Shown: positions 38,287 through 48,010, numbered from the stretch's first letter. The stretch is 64,000 nucleotides of DNA from an uncultured Polaribacter sp. (GCF_947503875.1 NZ_CANNFH010000003.1:1-64000); one strand, 5' to 3'. The notes: generated by a model from the letters alone, not told the origin. Made by a program: numbers and translations.

Positions 38287-41200
38287 TTAGTTTTTAACTA
38301 TTTTTCTAATTGCAATTTTACCTTTGTTATTTTGTATTTTAATTAAATATACTCCTTTTGATAAAGTACTTACATCAACTCTATTTTCACTAGTTTCTAA
38401 TACTTTTTTACCTAGAATACTATACATTTCAATTTTTTGAATTGTGATATTGTTTGTTTTGATGTTTAAAACATTTGATACTGGATTTGGATACATGGTA
38501 ATATTGTTTACAAAATCTTCGTCTTGAACACTTAACGTAGAGCTAAAATTAGCAGTTATATTTTTATCAGCATCCATAGTAACTGTAGTTATAGCTGCAG
38601 TTCCTGTAATATCTCCTGTCCATTCTGCAAATGCAAAGTTTGCATCTGGTGTTGCTGTTAATGTTACTAGTGTTCCATCATCATAAGTTCCGTTTACTGG
38701 TGCAGGACTTGCTGTAACAGCACCATCTGTAGCCACAATTGTTAAGGTTCTTTGTATTTTACTAAATTGTGCAGTTACTGTTTTGTCAGCATCCATAGTA
38801 ATACTTAATGGATTTGTAGTTCCTGTTGCATCTCCAGACCAACCATCAAACTGAAAACCTGCATCTGGGGTTGCTGTTAAGGTTATCACTGACCCCTCAT
38901 CATAAGTTCCGTTTACTGGTGCAGGACTTGCTGTAACAGCACCATCTGTAGCCACAATTGTTAAGGTTCTTTGTATTTTACTAAATTGTGCAGTTACTGT
39001 TTTGTCAGCATCCATGGTAATGCTTAATGGATTTGTAGTTCCTGTTGCATCTCCAGACCAACCATCAAACTGAAAACCTGCATCTGGGGTTGCAGTTAAT
39101 TGCACAGCTTCACCATCTTCATAAGTTCCATTAACTGGATTAGGGTTAGTTGTAATTGTTCCATTAACAGCTGCCAATGTAAGCGTTCTATTAATTGGTG
39201 TTGATGCTCCAAACTCGTATGCACCTAAATCAACAGTTCCATTAAAAATTCTAGAATTCCCCAAAAGATCAGTTCTAGAGCTTGAAAGAACTTTTGTATT
39301 ATCTCCTGCATCAATAGCTGGAGAAGTAGCCAATAAAGTAAAATCTTTAGCTGTTACATTAGAAAATTCTGGTATTGAAGCTGTTACATTTACCTTTCTA
39401 TTTGCAGGTATTTGATTTAGTAAATCTTGAGCAATACAATTATTTGCGCTTAAAATAACATTTCTAAAATTTGCTAGACTGTTCCCTATAGATCTTAAAG
39501 AGCCATTAATATTGTTCAGATTATAATAATAAATAGAATTCGCTGTTTCTAAAAATATTCTACCGCTTCCATTTCTTGAAGCGTTTATAACAGAAGAAGT
39601 AGCGTTGGTATTTGAAGCAAAATTATTTCCTACAAATGTAGAATTAATAATTCTTACATTTTGTGTAGCGTTACTATCTTGTCTAAACCAAGCAACTGAA
39701 CCTGGTGCACTTGCATTACTTGCATCATTAACAATATTGTCATTAAATAATGAATTGGTAATATTAACATTTAATACTTCACCATTTTGACCTCTAGTAT
39801 ATAAAACAGCACCAAATTTTGCTAAATTATTAAGAGCTTCTACATTTTCTAAATTTAAATCTCCTTTAACATCTAAAGCTCTAATTAAGCCTCCGCCCAA
39901 ACAAACATTGTTTTTAAATATACAATTTTTTATTGTTGTATTTTTTGTGCCTGAATTTATGAAAATACCAGCCCCACCTTTTTGATCTCCTGTGCTGCCG
40001 TTAGCATGGCCATCTTGTATGGTAAATCCATCTAAAACTGTATCATCAGCAATTATTTTTATAATATTAAAAGCATTATCTCCTCTATTATTACCTGAAA
40101 AATCTAAACCTGTGTCATTATTATTAATGTCTCCTGATAAAATAGTAACATTTGTTTTTACATTTCTTTCGCTTAAATTAGTTTCTGTACCGCTAAAACC
40201 TCCATATAATTTATTTTCATTACCAATTCTAAAAGACTTATTACGTGCAGATGGCACATAAGTACCTGCAGCAACCCAGAATTCTTTTCCAGTTTTTCTA
40301 TCAACTGCTTCCTCTAAACTTGTGTAGGCATCTGCCCAACTAGAACCATTATTGGCACCAGTAGCATTAACATCTACAAAATATTGATCTCTTGGAGGTA
40401 AAATAGTGATATTTCCGATGAGTTGAATTTGACTAACATCTAAAATTCTATTAAAAACTCTGATATCATCTAATGCCCCAGTGTAGAAATTACCACCTCC
40501 TTGAAAAACTCTAAAATCTTGACCTGCAACAGTAAAATTAGGCTGATTAGATGTTGGCACTAATGGAGTTCTTGCAGAATTTTCAAAAATACCATCTATA
40601 AATAGTTTCAATTCAAATTGAGTTGTAGCACCTGTAGTAATTTTCTCTATAGTATAGGCAATATGATGCCAATTATTATCATTAACAATACCTCCAGAAA
40701 CCCTAGTTATAGGTTGACTTCTACAACTATTATTACAAGTTGCTCTTATTATGGCTTCTACACCCGAATTTAAAGTAGAAATTCCATGACCCACTAAACC
40801 ACCAAACTGTGGGCCAGAAGCAACAGTACTTTGTATCATTTCATTATTATTTCCATTACTAACATTAGTCTTCATAAAAAAAGATACTGTTAAATTTTCT
40901 CTAATACCAATGCCGTTCGCTCTTAAGCCTGTAGCTCCTGCAGACTCTAAAGCACTCATAGCACTTCCATCTTGACCTTCAACTACTGTTGGTGCATTTC
41001 CGTTTATTAAACTTAAATTGTTTTGAATACTACCAGTACTGTTTAAACTTCCTTGGCTAAAATCATATTTTAATAAATCGTCACTTGGCTCAACTTCGCT
41101 TAAAGATTCTATTTCAAATAAATCTAAAGGACGAGTCCAAACTTTTATATCATCAAGTTTTCCAATAAACTGAAACGCACCAGGAGATCTTGACCATAAT

Positions 41201-41814
41201 GCTGTTCTGTTTCCATTAAATAAAACTCTATTTGCTGCAATTGATTGATATGGTGTAGTACCTGTACCATTTTGAACACCGTCTACAAATAAACTTACTC
41301 GAAATCTATCATTATTGCCATCTACTTCTTTAGAAACCACAACTATAATATGATGCCAGTTACCATCTGAAATACTAGAAGAAGTAGAGGCATTTGCTAA
41401 ACCAGAATTTACTACATCTATAGAGGCTCTTATTCCCCCGTTTTCTTGAGCAATGCTTATTCCACCACTATTCCCATTATTATTGTTATTCCATTGTTTC
41501 ATTATTAATCGATAAGAACTATCAGATTGAGTTAAATTTACCCAAAAACTAAAAGTAAATTCTTCTCCAGTTGCACTATAGTTGCCAGAATTCATACCAA
41601 AAGATCTAATTTCTAAAGCATTATTGGCAACTCCATTTCTATCTTCTGTAGAGTTATAATCTGTGCCTGAAATAATCATATCTTTATTTCCGGGATTTGC
41701 TAAATTGGTAAAGTCGTTATTTGTAAAATCGTAACGTTTTTCATAGTCTGTTGGTCCTTGGGCTAATAAAATGCTTGTAATAAAAAGCATTAAAGCAAGT
41801 AATCTTAATTTCAT
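38287..41814 (-). CDS. T9SS-secreted multidomain surface protein (LamG, beta-helix, bacterial repeats)
   Basis: The start at 41814 gives MKLRLLALMLFITSILLAQG, a Sec signal; the frame is open 12 codons further. In order: two LamG/concanavalin-like domains (about residues 20-240 and 245-475), a right-handed beta-helix with a choice-of-anchor type end (about 480-875), three 73-residue repeats with GWSGDATG cores (about 876-1092), and a T9SS sorting domain (last 80 residues; MYPNPVSN, KGVYLIKI). It is probably a secreted adhesin or polysaccharide-binding protein. A LytTR-type site lies 64 bp upstream. Confidence 0.9.
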   Translation of the reverse strand: MKLRLLALMLFITSILLAQGPTDYEKRYDFTNNDFTNLANPGNKDMIISGTDYNSTEDRNGVANNALEIRSFGMNSGNYSATGEEFTFSFWVNLTQSDSSYRLIMKQWNNNNNGNSGGISIAQENGGIRASIDVVNSGLANASTSSSISDGNWHHIIVVVSKEVDGNNDRFRVSLFVDGVQNGTGTTPYQSIAANRVLFNGNRTALWSRSPGAFQFIGKLDDIKVWTRPLDLFEIESLSEVEPSDDLLKYDFSQGSLNSTGSIQNNLSLINGNAPTVVEGQDGSAMSALESAGATGLRANGIGIRENLTVSFFMKTNVSNGNNNEMIQSTVASGPQFGGLVGHGISTLNSGVEAIIRATCNNSCRSQPITRVSGGIVNDNNWHHIAYTIEKITTGATTQFELKLFIDGIFENSARTPLVPTSNQPNFTVAGQDFRVFQGGGNFYTGALDDIRVFNRILDVSQIQLIGNITILPPRDQYFVDVNATGANNGSSWADAYTSLEEAVDRKTGKEFWVAAGTYVPSARNKSFRIGNENKLYGGFSGTETNLSERNVKTNVTILSGDINNNDTGLDFSGNNRGDNAFNIIKIIADDTVLDGFTIQDGHANGSTGDQKGGAGIFINSGTKNTTIKNCIFKNNVCLGGGLIRALDVKGDLNLENVEALNNLAKFGAVLYTRGQNGEVLNVNITNSLFNDNIVNDASNASAPGSVAWFRQDSNATQNVRIINSTFVGNNFASNTNATSSVINASRNGSGRIFLETANSIYYYNLNNINGSLRSIGNSLANFRNVILSANNCIAQDLLNQIPANRKVNVTASIPEFSNVTAKDFTLLATSPAIDAGDNTKVLSSSRTDLLGNSRIFNGTVDLGAYEFGASTPINRTLTLAAVNGTITTNPNPVNGTYEDGEAVQLTATPDAGFQFDGWSGDATGTTNPLSITMDADKTVTAQFSKIQRTLTIVATDGAVTASPAPVNGTYDEGSVITLTATPDAGFQFDGWSGDATGTTNPLSITMDADKTVTAQFSKIQRTLTIVATDGAVTASPAPVNGTYDDGTLVTLTATPDANFAFAEWTGDITGTAAITTVTMDADKNITANFSSTLSVQDEDFVNNITMYPNPVSNVLNIKTNNITIQKIEMYSILGKKVLETSENRVDVSTLSKGVYLIKIQNNKGKIAIRKIVKN
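38533..39189 (-). repeat. Three tandem 219-bp repeats within the T9SS protein gene
   Basis: Units start at 39189, 38970 and 38751 on the minus strand, each 219 bp (73 codons). The second half of units 1 and 2 and the first half of units 2 and 3 are almost identical at nucleotide level, including silent positions, which points to recent duplication or gene conversion. Each encodes one bacterial-repeat (InlB B-like) beta domain; the last unit is the most diverged. Confidence 0.9.
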
Positions 41815-41839
41815 AATATTTATTTTTTTAATTATAACA

Positions 41840-41907
41840 CAAAAATGCAACCTTATTTAGGCTGCATTTGGTGTTTTTTAGTGAATAGTATTGTTTTCTT
41901 AGTAAAC
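41840..41907 (-). promoter_or_regulatory. LytTR-type site A and promoter of the T9SS protein gene
   Basis: On the minus strand GTTTACTAA (41899-41907) and ATTCACTAA (41878-41886) form a direct repeat with a 12-bp spacer. Exactly 30 nt later comes CATTTTTG (41840-41847), a -7-like element. The same layout occurs at sites B and C. The ATG is 64 bp from the proximal repeat. Confidence 0.72.
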
Positions 41908-41913
41908 CGTAAA

Positions 41914-42957
41914 TTAATTTATTGTTTTTGAACCACCACAATTGGTATTGGCTTTATAAACTGATCTAGAAGTAGTTTTAAAGTAATAAGTATTGGTATC
42001 TTTCTTTAACTTTGTTTGTAAATAAGCGTCTCTTTTACAACTCCAAGAAACAGATTGCCCAACACCAATTAAAGTTCCTGCGTTTCTAGATCCCTTAGAG
42101 GCTATATAAATAGTACTTCCCGATTTATTTATCAGGGTTACTTCATTTTTTTTAGCATATCCGTTTGCTCTTCGTCTATTTTCTATTATTGCTTGTCCTT
42201 CTGCACTTTTCCAATACGCATCATTTTTAGATTTTACTTTGCCATAATACGCATTTACAGCATTGTTTATTTTGGCAATATCAGCTTTGTCTTTTGCAGT
42301 TAAAACATAGCTATTTTGTTTGGCTTCCATTTGCTTTAAATACTTTCTAACAAAAGCAACCAAATCCATACTTTCTGCTTTTTTACAAGCAGGACTAGTA
42401 CATTCAGATGGTGCGTTGTTTACTGCAGCATCTTTTAGTTTTTTCATAAATGCACCAAACTTCTTTTTCTTTTTCTTTTTAGTCGATGTATTGGTTTCAT
42501 CGCCTTTAGCTCCTACTCTAATGTAAATTTCATCTATTGAATTAAACCCATTGCCATCTTTTGCTTTCCAAACATTACCAATTTTAAAGATATAATCGTC
42601 TATAGCTACAAAGCCTTTGCGTGATATTCTGTCTACAACATGTGAAACATTTGGATAGCCAATAATTTTACTCGATTTAGATTTTGTTGCATCAATGGTA
42701 AAAATACCTGCTTTATCATTTTTAGTTGCAGCTACCATTTTTAAACCAGCATATACACCGTTAAACTTTATAATTTCAGCTTTTAGTTGGTATTGCTCTC
42801 CTTTGATGTGTTGTTTGCCATTATCATCTTTATAAACAGAGTAATAACGTTGATAAACAGCATCTTTTCCATTTTTTTCTATGGTTTTAAAAAATGAAGT
42901 CTGCGCAAAAGATGTTAGTGTAAAAAATAATACGGTTAAAGTTGTTAGTGTTTTCAT
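41914..42957 (-). CDS. Exported protein of unknown function in the LytTR block
   Basis: I do not recognise this 347-residue product. It has a Sec signal peptide (MKTLTTLTVLFFTLTSFAQ). The N-terminal half (about 20-150) is beta-rich. A run of seven Lys follows near residue 161, then KFGAFMKKLKDAAVN. A Cys pair (SECTSPACKK) near residue 187 precedes a helical stretch, and the end (about 275-347) is a beta-rich domain with NKSGSTIYIASKG and two Cys. It has no T9SS signal. Its promoter carries the same direct-repeat site as the kinase operon, so it is probably a target of the adjacent regulator. Confidence 0.7.
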   Translation of the reverse strand: MKTLTTLTVLFFTLTSFAQTSFFKTIEKNGKDAVYQRYYSVYKDDNGKQHIKGEQYQLKAEIIKFNGVYAGLKMVAATKNDKAGIFTIDATKSKSSKIIGYPNVSHVVDRISRKGFVAIDDYIFKIGNVWKAKDGNGFNSIDEIYIRVGAKGDETNTSTKKKKKKKFGAFMKKLKDAAVNNAPSECTSPACKKAESMDLVAFVRKYLKQMEAKQNSYVLTAKDKADIAKINNAVNAYYGKVKSKNDAYWKSAEGQAIIENRRRANGYAKKNEVTLINKSGSTIYIASKGSRNAGTLIGVGQSVSWSCKRDAYLQTKLKKDTNTYYFKTTSRSVYKANTNCGGSKTIN

Positions 42958-42976
42958 AATTTCTATATTTTTTATT

Positions 42977-43044
42977 TAAATATAGAATTAGATTGCGTTT
43001 TTAAACATAACTATTTAGTGAACGGTAAGTATTTGTTTTTAAAC
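42977..43044 (-). promoter_or_regulatory. LytTR-type site B and promoter of the 347-residue exported protein
   Basis: On the minus strand GTTTAAAAA (43036-43044) and GTTCACTAA (43015-43023) are separated by 12 bp, each preceded by ACC. TATATTTA (42977-42984) follows after exactly 30 nt as a -7-like element. The ACCGTTCA core fits the general LytTR half-site pattern. The ATG is 58 bp from the proximal repeat. Confidence 0.72.
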
Positions 43045-43049
43045 GGTAC

Positions 43050-43805
43050 TTAATTAAAAGAAGTGTTTATCATTTGTAAAAAAGCATCTTTACGATCTCT
43101 AGCAATAGGAATGGTTTTTTTATTTTGCATCACAACGTGCAAACCATCTTTTTTAACCACTTCTTTCATAAATTTTAAATTGATTAAATAAGATCTGTGT
43201 GGTTTGTAAAATAATGGTTTGTCTTTTAATTGATCTGAAAAATGTTTGAGTGTTTTACAAATCAACTGGCTTTTGCCATCATTAAGATGCACTTTGGTAT
43301 ACACACCATCTGCTTCAAAAAATAGAATTTCGTCATGTGAAGCAAAAATGATTCCTTTAGGTATTTCTAAAGCAATTTTATTTAAAGACAATTGCTGAAA
43401 AGCTTTTTCTAAATTCTGTAATTTATGGTTGATATTTTCTTCTTTTATGGCATCTTTTGCCTTTTGTAATGCTAATTTTAAATCTTCTATATCTATAGGT
43501 TTCATTAGATAATCTATAGCAGATAAACGAAATGCCTCTATTGCATACTGACTGTATGCTGTTGTGAAAATTATTTGAAAATCTATAGGTTCATTTTTAA
43601 AAAAATCTAAAATTTCTAAACCCGAATGTTGTGGCATTTCTACATCTAAAAAGACAATTTTAGGTTGTTTATTTTTAATTAAGGCAACACCATCTACTAA
43701 ATTAGAAGCTTCTAAAATTTTGGTAATTCCTGTGCATTCTTCTCTAAGCAAAGTTCCTAAAACATTTCTTGCTCTACTTTCATCATCAATAATAATTACA
43801 TTCAT
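43050..43805 (-). CDS. LytTR family response regulator
   Basis: The 251-residue protein has an N-terminal receiver domain with acidic pocket IIDDES and phosphoacceptor Asp54 in FLDVEMPQ, Lys in MKPIDIEDL near residue 102, and a C-terminal LytTR DNA-binding domain (about residues 150-250; YKPHRSYLINLKFM). It lies 2 nt behind the sensor kinase gene and should receive its phosphate. LytTR proteins bind pairs of short direct repeats one or two helical turns apart, which matches the three sites found around this locus. Confidence 0.94.
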   Translation of the reverse strand: MNVIIIDDESRARNVLGTLLREECTGITKILEASNLVDGVALIKNKQPKIVFLDVEMPQHSGLEILDFFKNEPIDFQIIFTTAYSQYAIEAFRLSAIDYLMKPIDIEDLKLALQKAKDAIKEENINHKLQNLEKAFQQLSLNKIALEIPKGIIFASHDEILFFEADGVYTKVHLNDGKSQLICKTLKHFSDQLKDKPLFYKPHRSYLINLKFMKEVVKKDGLHVVMQNKKTIPIARDRKDAFLQMINTSFN

Positions 43806-43807
43806 AG

Positions 43808-46702
43808 TTATTTTTTTACGGGGATATTAATTATAACTTTTGTTCCTATTGCCAAATTATCATTATACAAATCTTCTATTTTTAGTGTTGAATTTGTATT
43901 ATTTGCAAGGTTTAATAAATCTATTCTTTTTTGGTTTGCAGAAGTTGCAAAAGATTTTGGCTTGTTATTTCTTTTTTTATTTATTTCTGCTGATGCTACT
44001 CTTCCTATTCCGTTATCTGTGATAATACAAACTAAATTTTCTTGTTTTTTCAAAAATTCGATTTGTATTTTTTTATCTTCTTTTTTATGTAATAGACCAT
44101 GTTTTAAAGAGTTTTCTACATAAGGTTGCAAAAATAAAGAGGGTAAATAAACAAGACTTGTATTTAATGCTTTATCCACATTTATTTCGAAAAACAAACC
44201 ATCATTAAAACGATCTTTTTCTAAGTCTAAATAGAGCTGTAACGCTTTCAATTCTTCTTCTAAAGTGATTTCATTTTTTTGACTGTGTTCTAAATAAATT
44301 CGAATCAATTTAGAAAACTTAACTAAATATTGTCTTGCTAATTTTTTTTCATTTAAAATGATAAAATCCTGAATGGAATTTAAGGCATTGAATATAAAAT
44401 GCGGATTCATTTGAGATCGTAAATTCTCTAATTGAGAAAAAACCAACTCTTTGCTAATTTCGGCTTTTTCTAAAGCAATTTTTTGCTCTTTTTGCAGTCT
44501 TTTATTCTTTTTATCAAAATACAAATAAATAAAAATCAGCAGAATTAAACCACATAATAACAAAAACCAAATAGATTTATAAAACGGATTTGTAACTTGG
44601 ATTTTTAGTGCAATAGCATCTGAATATTGCGTTTCATATTTATTTTTTGCTCTAACTTTTAAAGTGAAATTACCTGTTGGTAAGGTGTTAAAATTGATAA
44701 AGTTAATTCCTGCTGCAATTCTAGTGTAGTTTTTAGAAAAACCATCTAACCAGTATTCATAGATAATATTTTCTTTAGATTGAAAGCCATTGCTGTTAAA
44801 ATATATTTTAAAGTCGCTTTTATCTTGTTTTAATTGCAATTCTTCTTTTAATGCTACAGGTGCTCTATTAACCTCTAAACTGTTAAAATAAATCTTTGGT
44901 TTTTCCTTAGTTTTAAATACTTTATTCTTATTAAAGCTAATAATATTAGTATTCGTATTTAAAAAAACCAAACTATCTAATACTGCAATATTATTTATAG
45001 TATATGTAGCTAAACCATCTACTTTAGTAATAGTTTTTATTTTTTTTTCTTTGTAATCATAAGTTTGTAAACCTTTATCTGTAGAAATCCACAAGGTCTT
45101 ATCTGCCGCTTGTAAATCGTTAATAATGGTAGATGCCAAACCATTTTTCACGATTAAACTGTCTGTAAAACAATTGTTTTTATAAGCTAAAATACCATTG
45201 GTATGTGTAGAAATCCAAACAGTACCATCTGCTGTTTTTTCCAATAAAGAACCATAAACTTTTTTAGAATTATATAGTGGTGTTCTAAATTTTTCATCCT
45301 TTGGATAATATTCTGCAAAACCATCTATTAAAGTTACAAAATGTTGTTTTGTTTGGTCTACATAGACAGCATTGTAAGACCTTTTACTAATAAACTCATG
45401 CTTTGTATTTGTACTAAAATCAAATGCTAAAAAAGAGCCAGATGAACTTACCAAATACATATCATCCTTAATATAATCGATACTTTTAGCTGCTCCTAAA
45501 TTGAATTTTTTAGAGGTATTATTTGTTAAATTATAAACTGTGGTAATGTTATTATTAATAATAAACAACTCGTTAGATATATTGTTATAATACAGGCTTT
45601 TAACAGCAGTTAAAGATGTAAAATTTAAATAATTAATGCTTTTATTGCTAATATTATATTCTAAAACTCGTCCGTTATTTTTGGCAAGAAAAAGTGTGTT
45701 TTCATTCTTTTTTAAAAGAAAAGTAATGTCTTTAAATTGGTCTTTATCATATATTTGAAAAGCCAAATTAGAAATTACATAAATTCCATTTTTCAAAGTA
45801 GAAAACCATAAATTTTTATTTTTATCTAACAGGTAATCAGTCGCATAATTTTCTTTAAAATAGTGTTGTAAAACTTGTAGCGAATTGTCTTTTATTTTAC
45901 AGAAATAAATACCTTTATTACTTAATAAATAAATGGTATGCTCTTTAACAATAACTTTATGAATTACCTTACCATTTATTTTTTTTGGTATTTCTAAATA
46001 TCTATTTGAATTTAGGTTTTTTAACTTTAATAACAGTTCGCTTTCATTTTGTTCTAAAATATATGTGTTTTCTTGATAAGCAAACAACTGTCTTGTAGCT
46101 CTTTTAAAATTTTTGGTAGTATTTAGTAAACCAATAGCTTTTAATTTACTTTTTAAGCTATTTAGCTTATAAACAGTATCATTTCTAGTAAAGTAAAAAT
46201 GATCTAATTTCTTCTGAAAACTGTTATTATTTAGTTGAATAACACCAGCTAATGTTTTTTCTATTTTTTTTGAATCGAGCGCAACAAATAAAATTTTATC
46301 TTTGTTGTAAACGACTAAATGTTTATCAAAAAAATAATAATCTACTAAAGTTTTTACATCTTCAAAATCTTTATACAACTCTAGTCTATCATTATTTATA
46401 TAAAAAAATTGACCCGCTAAATTGTTGCACCACAATCTGCCTTGTTCGTCTAATTTTAAACTAAAAAGAGAGCGACCTCTTTTTAAAGGGTTTGTAAATA
46501 ACTTGTATTCTCTACCATCATATCTATACAAACCTTTATCTGCAGCTAACCAAATAAAACCTTGGTTATCTTCTAACATGTCATAAATTGTTACATCTGG
46601 CAAGCCATCTTTTTCTGTTAAATGTATGGCAAGAGGCTCTTGTGCAGATGAAAAAAATGCAAACAGGAATAAAAAGAGAATAAAAATTGTATTTTTTCTC
46701 AC
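43808..46702 (-). CDS. Propeller-type sensor histidine kinase (LytS-like)
   Basis: The 964-residue protein begins with GTG at 46702; an ATG two bases upstream runs straight into a stop. A signal peptide is followed by a two-component-regulator propeller (about residues 25-600), a Y_Y_Y domain (about 630-710), one transmembrane segment near 715-735, then the His_kinase domain with QMNPHFIFNALNSIQDF (His near 766) and an ATPase domain (PYVENSLKHGL, DNGIGR). It senses an unknown periplasmic signal. A direct-repeat site 54 bp upstream suggests autoregulation. Confidence 0.93.
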   Translation of the reverse strand: MRKNTIFILFLFLFAFFSSAQEPLAIHLTEKDGLPDVTIYDMLEDNQGFIWLAADKGLYRYDGREYKLFTNPLKRGRSLFSLKLDEQGRLWCNNLAGQFFYINNDRLELYKDFEDVKTLVDYYFFDKHLVVYNKDKILFVALDSKKIEKTLAGVIQLNNNSFQKKLDHFYFTRNDTVYKLNSLKSKLKAIGLLNTTKNFKRATRQLFAYQENTYILEQNESELLLKLKNLNSNRYLEIPKKINGKVIHKVIVKEHTIYLLSNKGIYFCKIKDNSLQVLQHYFKENYATDYLLDKNKNLWFSTLKNGIYVISNLAFQIYDKDQFKDITFLLKKNENTLFLAKNNGRVLEYNISNKSINYLNFTSLTAVKSLYYNNISNELFIINNNITTVYNLTNNTSKKFNLGAAKSIDYIKDDMYLVSSSGSFLAFDFSTNTKHEFISKRSYNAVYVDQTKQHFVTLIDGFAEYYPKDEKFRTPLYNSKKVYGSLLEKTADGTVWISTHTNGILAYKNNCFTDSLIVKNGLASTIINDLQAADKTLWISTDKGLQTYDYKEKKIKTITKVDGLATYTINNIAVLDSLVFLNTNTNIISFNKNKVFKTKEKPKIYFNSLEVNRAPVALKEELQLKQDKSDFKIYFNSNGFQSKENIIYEYWLDGFSKNYTRIAAGINFINFNTLPTGNFTLKVRAKNKYETQYSDAIALKIQVTNPFYKSIWFLLLCGLILLIFIYLYFDKKNKRLQKEQKIALEKAEISKELVFSQLENLRSQMNPHFIFNALNSIQDFIILNEKKLARQYLVKFSKLIRIYLEHSQKNEITLEEELKALQLYLDLEKDRFNDGLFFEINVDKALNTSLVYLPSLFLQPYVENSLKHGLLHKKEDKKIQIEFLKKQENLVCIITDNGIGRVASAEINKKRNNKPKSFATSANQKRIDLLNLANNTNSTLKIEDLYNDNLAIGTKVIINIPVKK

Positions 46703-46717
46703 ATATTAGCTTTGTTT

Positions 46718-46785
46718 CAAAAATACAATTAATTAAAAAAATAAAATGATTTTACTTAGTGAATGGTGCTATATTCTTAGCAAAC
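46718..46785 (-). promoter_or_regulatory. LytTR-type site C and promoter of the sensor kinase operon
   Basis: On the minus strand GTTTGCTAA (46777-46785) and ATTCACTAA (46756-46764) are separated by 12 bp. TATTTTTG (46718-46725), a consensus -7 element, follows after exactly 30 nt. The kinase GTG start is 54 bp from the proximal repeat. Confidence 0.75.
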
Positions 46786-46789
46786 TACT

Positions 46790-47920
46790 TTATTGTGGTA
46801 CAAAGCAAGATTTATACAATTCTTCATAGACAGGTAAAATTGTTTCTAAAGAAAATTTTTTGGTGTGCAATTTTGCATTTTCTTTAAAACGTGTCAAAGT
46901 AGCATCGTCTTTTAAAATGGCTATGGCATTTTTAGCCATATCTTCAACATCGCCTAAATTGCTTAAAAAACCTGTTTCTCCATGAATATTTACTTCTGGC
47001 AAACCACCTGTATTTGTAGAAATTACGGCACTTTTAGCAGCCATAGCCTCTAATGCTGCCAAACCAAAACTCTCTGTTTGTGACGGTAATAAAAACACAT
47101 CTGTATAACAAAGGATTTTTTCTATTTCTGTACTATTTCCTAAGAAGAAAACATCCTGATCTATTTTTAACTTTCTGGCCAATCTTTTTGCCTTTATTTT
47201 TTCTGGCCCTTCACCAACCATTAATAATTTAGAAGGAACCGTCTTTCTTACTTCATTAAAAATTTTAATTACATCTTCTACCCTTTTTACAGGTCTAAAA
47301 TTACTGATATGCGTTAAAATGCGTTCGTGTGGTTTTGCTAATGCACTTCTTTTACATTCTTGTTTATGCGCATTATCGTACTTATTGGTATCTATAAAAT
47401 TATAAACAACTGCAATATCTTTGGTAATATTGAACAAGGAGTTTGTGGTTTCTTTTAAATTATTAGATACAGAAGTAACAATATCTGAATTATTAATACT
47501 AAATTCTACTGCTGTTTTATAATTTGGGTGGCTACCTACCAAAGTAATATCTGTGCCATGCAAAGTGGTTACTACACCAATATTTATTCCCTTTTCATTT
47601 AGCATTTGTTTGGCCATATATGCTGCATACGCATGTGGTATGGCATAATGCACATGTAAAACTTCTAAACTATACTTTCTTACAACTTCTACCATTTTAC
47701 TAGATAGTGCCAATTCATAAGGTTGATACTCAAATAAAGGATATTCTTCTACCTGAACTTGATGAAAATGTAAATTATGTGATAAAAAGTCTAAACGTAC
47801 AGGATGATTGTAGGTTATAAAATGGACTTCATGCCCTTTATTTGCCAAAGCCATACCTAATTCTGTTGCTACTACTCCACTTCCACCAAAGGTGGGATAA
47901 CATACAATACCTATTTTCAT
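46790..47920 (-). CDS. bshA: N-acetyl-alpha-D-glucosaminyl L-malate synthase BshA
   Basis: The 376-residue GT4-family glycosyltransferase catalyses the first step of bacillithiol synthesis, joining UDP-GlcNAc and L-malate. The N-terminus MKIGIVCYPTFGGSGVVATELG is diagnostic for BshA. HVHYAIPHAYAAYMAK near residue 95 and the C-terminal ESFGLAALEAMA motif near residue 284 support the call. The presence of bshA means this organism uses bacillithiol as a low-molecular-weight thiol; bshB and bshC are not in the window. Confidence 0.95.
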   Translation of the reverse strand: MKIGIVCYPTFGGSGVVATELGMALANKGHEVHFITYNHPVRLDFLSHNLHFHQVQVEEYPLFEYQPYELALSSKMVEVVRKYSLEVLHVHYAIPHAYAAYMAKQMLNEKGINIGVVTTLHGTDITLVGSHPNYKTAVEFSINNSDIVTSVSNNLKETTNSLFNITKDIAVVYNFIDTNKYDNAHKQECKRSALAKPHERILTHISNFRPVKRVEDVIKIFNEVRKTVPSKLLMVGEGPEKIKAKRLARKLKIDQDVFFLGNSTEIEKILCYTDVFLLPSQTESFGLAALEAMAAKSAVISTNTGGLPEVNIHGETGFLSNLGDVEDMAKNAIAILKDDATLTRFKENAKLHTKKFSLETILPVYEELYKSCFVPQ

Positions 47921-48010
47921 AAATAATTATAAATTGTAAAAATTAATTGTTTTTATAATCTTAGATGTAAAGATAACTGTAATCTTACAAAGGATACAAA
48001 ATGAAATCAT

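Noticed and set aside
46702-46704. ATG at the start of the sensor kinase gene
   Set aside because: The ATG at 46704 is in a frame that reads straight into TGA; the coding frame starts with the GTG two bases later.
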